Below are positions 52,483 through 57,736 of a stretch of DNA of 57,736 bases, piece by piece (positions within the stretch are counted from its first letter, which is position 1; the number at the start of each line of letters is the position of its first letter). This DNA is from an uncultured Lachnospiraceae bacterium (GTDB lineage Bacteria > Bacillota > Clostridia > Lachnospirales > Lachnospiraceae): contig OMVA01000052.1 in the NCBI GenBank assembly GCA_900314445.1, positions 1-57,736 on the forward strand, given 5' to 3'. Both the position numbers and the translations under genes were made by a program. The notes below the pieces were generated by a model. The model saw nothing but the letters and a program-made list of their open reading frames with translations, was not told the DNA's origin and did no database searches.

Positions 52483-53205
52483 CTATATTATTTCCAGTTC
52501 CTTTATGCACCAGACAAAGGCCTTTGCTGTACGAATATCCGGATCTTTAAAATGATTGCCCTGATTCCATTCCAGCGTACTACTTAAGGATGGGCTATCC
52601 CCGTACATGTCTGCTAATTCTCGGATACAATCCCCCACCCGAGCCATAACAGGATTCTTGGCCTTCTCTTCCTTATCTCCCAAGGACAGGTAAATGGTAT
52701 TTACGCAAATCTCATTTGCCTTCACATAATCCATCCAGTCTGGGAACCAAACGGATGGGGATGCTGCCGCCACTCCCGCAAAGCAGTCAGTCTGATAAGC
52801 AGCCCAAAGGGCAAAGAATGCCGCCAGTGAATAGCCACCCAGTATCAATGGAAGCTGGCTTACCTGCTCTAAAGAAAGATTTAGCTGACCAGCAAGTAGG
52901 ATTCTAATATATGGAAGCAGACTCTTCTTCACATACTTTAACGTCTCCTCCGCTCCAGAACCAAAATTCTCTTTGCCAAAAACTGCAGGGGCTTCCCAAG
53001 GCGAAAGTTCCTGATTCCAATCATTTATTTTGAAGGCAAGAAGTAGGAAGCCAGGCTCATGAAGGCCATTTGCAATAGCCTCAATTTCCTGATCCAGCCC
53101 CTCTAAATCATGATCATCCACAGGCTGAATCAAAATATATTCCGGCTTTCCCACCTGGTATAAATAACAGTTTCGCCCATCGATATTTCTTACTTCTTTT
53201 AACAA
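52483..53205 (-). CDS. Putative esterase, alpha/beta hydrolase fold
   Basis: About 240 residues, no signal peptide. The nucleophile elbow is LILGGYSLAAFFALWAA (Gly-x-Ser-x-Ala instead of GxSxG), followed by GVAAASPSVWFPDW, YLSLGDKEEKAKNP with the likely acid residue, and WNQGNHFKDPDIRTAKAF with the likely catalytic His. This order matches the D-family/siderophore-type esterases. Two starts are possible: GTG at 53223, overlapping the upstream stop (TAGTG), or TTG at 53205 with GAGG 8 bases before; I prefer the latter. Flanked on both sides by GNAT remnants. Substrate unknown. Confidence 0.8.
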   Translation of the reverse strand: MLKEVRNIDGRNCYLYQVGKPEYILIQPVDDHDLEGLDQEIEAIANGLHEPGFLLLAFKINDWNQELSPWEAPAVFGKENFGSGAEETLKYVKKSLLPYIRILLAGQLNLSLEQVSQLPLILGGYSLAAFFALWAAYQTDCFAGVAAASPSVWFPDWMDYVKANEICVNTIYLSLGDKEEKAKNPVMARVGDCIRELADMYGDSPSLSSTLEWNQGNHFKDPDIRTAKAFVWCIKELEII

Positions 53206-53222
53206 ATCATTTCCCTCACGCA

Positions 53223-53522
53223 CTATATACCAGTCGAAGTCTCATTTGCACATGGGGTATCCCCGCCTTCTCCTGCTCCATGCACGCGAGTCCATACACT
53301 GCCAATCTGTGCCACACCACGCCCCCCAACTTTTGGGAACATGCGGAGATAGGAGCTAACACACCCCTCCGCATTCATATTAAATACATGCAAAGCCCCA
53401 TAATCCACACCGTCTGCATCTTGGTAAAGAATTTTCTCTTCCCCCAAAGTGTCTATTAGAAAACATAGAACCTCCCCTAGATACATACGAGCATAAGAAA
53501 CAGATATCTGCTCAACCCACAA
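53223..53522 (-). pseudogene. ElaA-like GNAT acetyltransferase remnant
   Basis: A 99-codon frame. The middle part, LYQDADGVDYGALHVFNM followed by SSYLRMFPK and AQIGSVWTR, resembles the ElaA-type GNAT core (YQDxDGxD...ALH...YLRIF...IGRV). It then breaks at HGAGEGG, exactly where the acetyl-CoA-binding loop RGxGxG should continue, and ends in unrelated residues across a GCAAATG element. The N-terminal ~30 residues also do not align with the family. I read it as a truncated, decaying gene; a short divergent protein is less likely. Confidence 0.6.
53234..53250 (-). repeat. GCAAATG element copy, weak right half
   Basis: TGCAAATGAGACTTCGA on the minus strand, at the broken 3' end of the ElaA-like remnant and just upstream of the esterase gene. 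Confidence 0.45.
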
Positions 53523-53548
53523 AAATATTATACCCTTTTATACAAAAA

Positions 53549-53576
53549 AGAGTATCTGTAATTATACAGATGCTCT
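53549..53576 (-). terminator. Terminator of the rubrerythrin gene
   Basis: AGAGCATCTGTA and TACAGATACTCT pair with one mismatch around a short AT loop, followed by TTTTTTG on the minus strand. A second hairpin (CTTAC / GTAAG) lies nearer the stop at about 53606-53620. Confidence 0.82.
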
Positions 53577-53662
53577 CTTGGAAGCATTACTTTCCTAAGT
53601 AAATACTTACACAATGTAAGTACCATCACTTAGTAATCATTTTTTCTAATTACTTCTTATTT

Positions 53663-54205
53663 CTAATAGTTTTCAGCACGTACTTCAAAGTAAGACTGTG
53701 GATGAGCACATACTGGACATACGTCAGGAGCAGCTGTGCCAACAACGATATGACCACAGTTACGGCATTCCCAAACCTTTACTTCTGACTTTTCGAAAAC
53801 CTGAGCTGTCTCAACATTCTTAAGTAAAGCACGATATCTTTCTTCATGTGACTTTTCAATTTCTGCAACAGCACGGAACTTTGCAGCAAGTTCAAGGAAA
53901 CCTTCTTCCTCAGCAGTCTTGGCAAAGCCTTCGTACATATCTGTCCACTCGTAGTTCTCACCTTCTGCAGCTGCTGCAAGGTTTTCCTTTGTATCCCCAA
54001 TACCAGCAAGCTCCTTGAACCACATCTTTGCATGTTCTTTTTCATTGTCTGCTGTCTTTAAGAAAAGAGCTGCGATCTGCTCGAATCCTTCCTTCTTTGC
54101 CTTGGATGCAAAATATGTATATTTGTTTCTAGCCTGAGACTCACCTGCAAAAGCCGCCTCTAAATTCTTTTCTGTCTGTGTTCCGCTATACTTTGTATTT
54201 GCCAT
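53663..54205 (-). CDS. rbr: Rubrerythrin
   Basis: Non-haem iron peroxidase that removes hydrogen peroxide in anaerobes. 180 residues: four-helix ferritin-like domain with the di-iron ligands ([39 protein letters not shown]) and a C-terminal rubredoxin domain with two CxxC pairs (WECRNCGH ... CPVCAHPQ). All ligands visible. The ATG follows AGGGAGATAGAAGA. It follows desulfoferrodoxin by 84 bases on the same strand; together they form a superoxide-then-peroxide reduction pathway. Confidence 0.96.
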   Translation of the reverse strand: MANTKYSGTQTEKNLEAAFAGESQARNKYTYFASKAKKEGFEQIAALFLKTADNEKEHAKMWFKELAGIGDTKENLAAAAEGENYEWTDMYEGFAKTAEEEGFLELAAKFRAVAEIEKSHEERYRALLKNVETAQVFEKSEVKVWECRNCGHIVVGTAAPDVCPVCAHPQSYFEVRAENY

Positions 54206-54248
54206 TCTTCTATCTCCCTATCTATCAAAATCATTTATAAATTTAGAA

Positions 54249-54268
54249 AAGGGCAAACGATTACGCTT
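54249..54268 (-). terminator. Possible attenuating terminator between desulfoferrodoxin and rubrerythrin
   Basis: GGCAAGCG and CGTTTGCC pair (8 positions, one G-T) around TAAT, followed by CTTTTCT on the minus strand. The T run is short, so partial termination is likely. Confidence 0.5.
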
Positions 54269-54289
54269 GCCACAGTTTCATTTTCCTTA

Positions 54290-54658
54290 TTATTCTGCCT
54301 TCCAGAGACCATGCAGGTTACAATAAGCATATGTAGCAAGGTAGTCTTCGCCTTCAACAAGAGCAAACTCAGCAAGAGGAGCTTCTCCTGCCTTTAAGCA
54401 CTTTCTCTGTACACCCTTTGTTGTTTCGATTGCAATCCATTCGATGAAATGCTCTTCAAGCATAGGATGCTCAACCTCACCAACCTTAACAACTACCTTC
54501 CCATCAGTTACTTCAGCAACTGGTACGTGCTTTTCAGCAGCACCATCTGATGTACCTGGTACAAGAAGTGTCATGTCCTGACCACAACATGTAAGAGGTC
54601 CGCCAGCCTTGATTTCATCTACGATTCTTCCGCAGATATTACACTTGTAAATGTTCAT
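54290..54658 (-). CDS. dfx: Desulfoferrodoxin (superoxide reductase, 2Fe type)
   Basis: Reduces superoxide to peroxide without releasing oxygen. 122 residues: N-terminal desulforedoxin domain with all four Cys (CNICGR ... TCCGQDM), then the superoxide-reductase beta domain with iron ligands in EKHVPV, HPMLEEHFIEWI and CNLHGLW. Both iron centres should form. The ATG follows AAAAGGAGGATTTATC. Upstream, the sequence TTATAAACTATAA resembles a PerR-type operator. Cotranscription with rubrerythrin is likely. Confidence 0.95.
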   Translation of the reverse strand: MNIYKCNICGRIVDEIKAGGPLTCCGQDMTLLVPGTSDGAAEKHVPVAEVTDGKVVVKVGEVEHPMLEEHFIEWIAIETTKGVQRKCLKAGEAPLAEFALVEGEDYLATYAYCNLHGLWKAE

Positions 54659-54714
54659 GATAAATCCTCCTTTTGAAAAATTTTATAGAAACTGATCCCC
54701 CACGAATCAGTTAA

Positions 54715-54731
54715 CTAGTTATAGTTTATAA
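54715..54731. promoter_or_regulatory. PerR-box-like sequence upstream of desulfoferrodoxin
   Basis: The bases read TTATAAACTATAA on the minus strand within the promoter zone of dfx, close to the PerR consensus TTATAATnATTATAA. A hairpin ACTGAT...ATCAGT follows it in the leader. AT-rich composition makes chance matches possible. Confidence 0.3.
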
Positions 54732-54772
54732 TTTTTTCCCAGAAAATGATATCAAAAACTTTGTTTATTTTA

Positions 54773-55471
54773 TCATCTTGTCTTTCTGCGAAGGCTTTTC
54801 AAATACTCTTTTTTTTCCGGAGTAATTCTGTAGGATTCAACTGCCTTTTGTATGGTCTTATTGTGGGTCCATACATCCATTTTCCTTCCTACTACAAATG
54901 GAATTGTGGCATCATACTGCTTTGCCAGTGCCGTTGCGAAATACCAGGCTATCATCATATTGATATAGTATTGATCCGACTTTACCCCAGCTACCATATC
55001 TAAATATTCTGGCGTAAAATTTTCATCCAGAAAATGCGCCATCAACATACCTATGGCAAATCGAACCGTATAAACTTTCTCTGATGTAATCCATTTTTTT
55101 ATCTCCGTCAACAATTCTTCTTTATGCTTTTTAAAGCACTTTGGTCTTAACTGATCACAAGTTGCCCAGTTATTTACATAGGGAAGAAAATCATTCAGAT
55201 ATAGAATTACCTCACCATAATCCTTCATCTCTGAAATCAGAAAAGCATGAATCTGGTTCTCATCAAAATAGCTATGAGGAAGAGCTTGTAAAAAATCTTT
55301 TACGTCCTCCCTCTTTCCTACTTCTTTAGCCAGACTTCTTAATGCAGGTGTACGAACTCCAATAAAGTCTTCTAGCTTTAAATCAGGAGTCAACTTTGCC
55401 TGAAAGGCTCTGTAATCCAAGTCCTGCAATTCATATAACCTTTTTTGAATTTCACTTTCTAATTTTCTCAT
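54773..55471 (-). CDS. DNA alkylation repair protein, AlkD-like
   Basis: 232 residues made almost entirely of helical HEAT-like repeats, as in AlkD, which removes bulky or positively charged alkylpurines without base flipping. DFIGVRTPALRSLAKEV, DYGEVILYLNDFLPYVNNWATCD and FAIGMLMAHFLDENF match this family; the NNWATCD segment contains the Trp/Asp region near the active site. The ATG at 55471 has only a weak ribosome site. It stands alone between dfx and the CPBP gene. Confidence 0.86.
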   Translation of the reverse strand: MRKLESEIQKRLYELQDLDYRAFQAKLTPDLKLEDFIGVRTPALRSLAKEVGKREDVKDFLQALPHSYFDENQIHAFLISEMKDYGEVILYLNDFLPYVNNWATCDQLRPKCFKKHKEELLTEIKKWITSEKVYTVRFAIGMLMAHFLDENFTPEYLDMVAGVKSDQYYINMMIAWYFATALAKQYDATIPFVVGRKMDVWTHNKTIQKAVESYRITPEKKEYLKSLRRKTR

Positions 55472-55508
55472 ATTCGAATAGCAAATAAGCCCTTTCTTTT
55501 TATAAAGA

Positions 55509-55540
55509 GAAGCCTCACAGCTTTATGCCTGTGAGGCTTC
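55509..55540 (-). terminator. Terminator of the CPBP protease gene
   Basis: GAAGCCTCACAG and CTGTGAGGCTTC form a perfect 12-bp stem around an 8-base loop. The T stretch after it on the minus strand (TCTTTATA) is short but present. Confidence 0.78.
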
Positions 55541-55569
55541 CACATAATGTCTTTTATTAAATTATACTA

Positions 55570-56757
55570 TTAGTTTTCTTCATGATGTTCATTATTATTA
55601 AAATAATTAGCATCTGTTACATTCATACTGGATGAGGCCACTCCCATCTGTCCATTTTTATTTCCAGGCGGATCTGGAATGATTGCCTCCACCGCAAGCA
55701 CTTCTTCTTTATGACTCTTATTGAAAATTGGCATAAGAATAAATACTACAAAAATCAAACTCTGGACAATCATAATTGGCAACTGACTCCAGGAAATCTC
55801 CTGCTGAGACAGTGCATTTGCATCTCCCCCAGTGAAGATTAGAATCATATTATTATTCAGATAATGCATAATGACTGGCACCCAGATATTCTTTGTCTTC
55901 ATATATGCCCATCCAAAGAAAATTGCCATGGAGATGCAGGTAACAAACTGAGTAGCGAACATCTGTATACCATCTTTCGGCGTATAGAACATAAAGTCTG
56001 CATCCCAATGCCATAGACCCCAAACAAGACCGAGTAAAACCACTCCCAAACGCAGACCAAACTTCTTCTGCATAATAGGCTGTAAGTAGTAGCGCCATCC
56101 ATACTCTTCACCAAAGAAAGCAAGGTAAGAAAAGAAAAAGTTCACTGGTAGTGTAATAAGTGTGATATAGGTAATAGGAGCTTTCCATAAATTAATAAAT
56201 TCATTCACATTGGTCTTGCTTCCAGTAACAGCATCCGAGATCAGACCGGAAGCAAAAGCTCTGCCGAAATAGAGGACGATGAACAAGGCTATGATCCAGA
56301 TAGAAAGTTTAATATTCTTTCTTTCCAAACCGGCCCAGGCTCTTCTCTCTCTGGAAGAACACCAAATCATAACATAGCTTGCGATACTACCAAGGATGAT
56401 TACATACTGGGATGCTATATTCCAAAAATCATATTCCGTAGTTTCTCCATTTAAGCCTGATGGAATTTGCATTGGCGCCACATGTACAAATGTGGAAATT
56501 ACACTGAGCATAATCATGACAAATGTGGTTACCAGAATCGTAATATAGGTAGCCATGGGCAATTTCTCTTCTGGTTTTTTTGCAATAATTCTTCCCAGAA
56601 TAACACCTGTAGCTGGGTAAAACATTTGCGCATTTACAAAGATCGTTGTGTCCTGACCATTTTTCTTACAAAGGTACATAAAGCCACTTAACAGTATGGT
56701 GATTCCATAGGCCGCTGCAATAAATATCCAAAGTCTCTTCTTGTCCGTTGAACTCAT
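55570..56757 (-). CDS. CPBP-family intramembrane metalloprotease
   Basis: 395 residues with eight to nine membrane helices. The catalytic signature is complete: EEYGWRYYLQP (EExxxR) at ~residue 217, HWDADF (second His) at ~256, and VIMHYLNNN (His-x3-Asn) at ~298. Bacterial relatives (Abi/CAAX-like) act in peptide maturation, bacteriocin immunity or stress. It is longer than typical (~220-300) because of extra helices before the domain and a hydrophilic Asn-rich C-terminal tail. The ATG follows CAGGAGGGGGAAT. A TetR gene lies just upstream on the same strand. Confidence 0.88.
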   Translation of the reverse strand: MSSTDKKRLWIFIAAAYGITILLSGFMYLCKKNGQDTTIFVNAQMFYPATGVILGRIIAKKPEEKLPMATYITILVTTFVMIMLSVISTFVHVAPMQIPSGLNGETTEYDFWNIASQYVIILGSIASYVMIWCSSRERRAWAGLERKNIKLSIWIIALFIVLYFGRAFASGLISDAVTGSKTNVNEFINLWKAPITYITLITLPVNFFFSYLAFFGEEYGWRYYLQPIMQKKFGLRLGVVLLGLVWGLWHWDADFMFYTPKDGIQMFATQFVTCISMAIFFGWAYMKTKNIWVPVIMHYLNNNMILIFTGGDANALSQQEISWSQLPIMIVQSLIFVVFILMPIFNKSHKEEVLAVEAIIPDPPGNKNGQMGVASSSMNVTDANYFNNNEHHEEN

Positions 56758-56807
56758 ATTCCCCCTCCTGGTTCATACCTTTACCATGCCTCTAAAACTA
56801 AAATAAC

Positions 56808-56833
56808 GTACTTGCCCACAAGGGAACAAGTAC
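56808..56833. promoter_or_regulatory. Inverted repeat between tetR and CPBP gene, possible TetR operator
   Basis: GTACTTG and CAAGTAC form a perfect 7-bp dyad spaced by 12 bases, just upstream of the CPBP gene. The word ATAACGT also occurs at about 56803 and 56869, and inverted upstream of tetR near 57572. Such repetition at both promoters suggests a shared operator, unproven. Confidence 0.4.
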
Positions 56834-56907
56834 ATTAATATTCTAACAAATCTATATGAATAATAGAATAACGTTTACCAAAAATCATATGCGATAAAAA
56901 GCAAGAC

Positions 56908-57501
56908 TTAGAAATAAACATGAATGAAATAGTCGATATGCTTTTCAATCCTTGCCAACGCTTCCTTCTGTTTAGAAGGCTGACGATCAGCCATCTGAAT
57001 CATAACTGTAATTGGTGCAGAGAATAAGAATGCAGTATCCCTGGAATCATGCACGTTTTTCATAACTTTATTAGCAATTAATTCATCGAAAACCTTTGTA
57101 TACATATCTTCTATAAGTTCAATCTGATGGTATGTTGCAAAAGCAGCCATCTTTTTATTTCTGAACTGTTCCAGAGTCATGATACGACGAATTTTTTTTG
57201 TTGAATCATTCTTGACTGTATACTTAATCTGCTTCATACAGAAATTCTTAAATTCTTCCCCAGAAGAAATTCCATAAAGTCCCTGGTTACGAATACCTAT
57301 TTCCGTTCTATATTCTTCGTCAATTGAGTCAAAAATTTCATCTAAGAGATCTTCCTTACCCTTGAAATACTTGTAAAGGTTTGGTCCCTTAATTCCAATG
57401 TTTTCAGCGATTTCATCTACTGAAGTTGCACTATATCCCTTTGTTGAGAAAAGGTCTAATGCAGATGCCATTAATTTTTCTTTTGTTGATTGCTCAACCA
57501 T
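56908..57501 (-). CDS. TetR-family transcriptional regulator
   Basis: 197 residues. N-terminal HTH (MASALDLFSTKGYSATSVDEIAENIGIKG, then LYKYFKGKEDLLDEIFD) followed by an all-helical ligand domain with no recognisable specificity. The ATG follows GGAGATGAAAAA. It precedes the CPBP gene by 150 bases on the same strand and probably regulates it or itself. The 235 bases upstream, to the window edge, are AT-rich with a TATGAT box near 57630 and no gene. Confidence 0.9.
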   Translation of the reverse strand: MVEQSTKEKLMASALDLFSTKGYSATSVDEIAENIGIKGPNLYKYFKGKEDLLDEIFDSIDEEYRTEIGIRNQGLYGISSGEEFKNFCMKQIKYTVKNDSTKKIRRIMTLEQFRNKKMAAFATYHQIELIEDMYTKVFDELIANKVMKNVHDSRDTAFLFSAPITVMIQMADRQPSKQKEALARIEKHIDYFIHVYF

Positions 57502-57736
57502 TTTTTCATCTCCATTTATTTTTAAGAATTAAAACTCAAAAAAAGTAAGCCCAATAAATTTTATTAGAATGGACGTTATAATTCAAGTCCCTTATTCCCA
57601 AGTTCTATATAGGATTTCTCCTCTAGAATCATAGCATACGCTATTAAAATAATATATGGTACTTTTCCATATTTTTGTATCAATTTTCTGCCATATTTGT
57701 CAATGGAATAAGAAAAATGTATCTTCTATCTCATAG

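Noticed and set aside
6536..52715. GCAAATG matches inside coding regions (for example purA 6541, thrC 18010, dnaE 26122, HD gene 32670, esterase 52706)
   Set aside because: They encode conserved or ordinary Ala-Asn residues; frequency is roughly what codon use predicts, so they are not counted as elements.
1..57736. CRISPR arrays, insertion sequences, integrase genes, att sites, defence or toxin-antitoxin systems
   Set aside because: I read both strands for these and found no regular spaced repeats, transposase or integrase motifs, or paired small toxin-antitoxin frames.

Overview
The window reads as a stretch of chromosome from a low-to-mid GC anaerobic Firmicute, most probably a member of the Lachnospiraceae. 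The basis is Shine-Dalgarno sites of the GGAGG type ahead of nearly every gene, frequent TTG/GTG starts, Firmicute gene neighbourhoods (dnaE-pfkA, cdaA-cdaR), Gram-positive riboswitches, and a rubrerythrin plus desulfoferrodoxin pair typical of obligate anaerobes. Most genes are core metabolism or housekeeping and lie on the minus strand. I see no prophage, insertion sequence, CRISPR array, restriction system or recognised defence system.

Layout. 1-5.1 kb: 23S rRNA methyltransferase (cut by the window edge), NADP isocitrate dehydrogenase, Cof-type HAD phosphatase, a small membrane protein and biotin ligase. 5.3-9.4 kb: purA and purB flank a LysR regulator divergent from purA. 9.5-13.7 kb: two GT2 glycosyltransferases, a polyprenyl-phosphate sugar transferase and a lipid kinase (surface polysaccharide). 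13.8-16.5 kb: the preQ0 operon queD-queE-folE-queC behind what I read as a preQ1-I riboswitch with its own terminator. 16.6-22 kb: thrC, a 3D-domain wall protein, dus, coaX, a small conserved gene, dapB. 22-23.3 kb: dapA behind a full-length lysine riboswitch. 23.4-29.6 kb: SpoU-type RNA methyltransferase, pfkA, dnaE, a DUF5662-like gene. 29.7-32.9 kb: HAD phosphatase, DUF2974-like hydrolase, tRNA-Thr(CGT), HD phosphohydrolase. 33-41.1 kb: ftsH with a long charged tail, glyA, a sirtuin, and the c-di-AMP module cdaA-cdaR with two membrane proteins. 41.2-49.4 kb: short-chain dehydrogenase, polar amino-acid ABC transporter, truA, purine permease, histidine phosphatase, glycerate kinase. 49.7-53.5 kb: MATE exporter divergent from a LysR regulator, then an esterase between two decaying GNAT acetyltransferase genes. 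53.6-57.5 kb: rubrerythrin, desulfoferrodoxin, AlkD-like glycosylase, CPBP protease and TetR regulator.

The most unusual signal is a dispersed element of about 17 bp, consensus near TGCAAATGRRYTKSGCA. By eye it occurs about 20 times in the roughly 6 kb of intergenic DNA, in both orientations. Several copies form inverted pairs, one of them a near-perfect 17-bp-arm hairpin. Wherever I can propose a promoter, the element sits just downstream of the expected transcription start, inside the 5' leader. I know no described factor with this site, so it is the best candidate here for an undescribed system: a global leader-located operator, or a REP-like repeat family.
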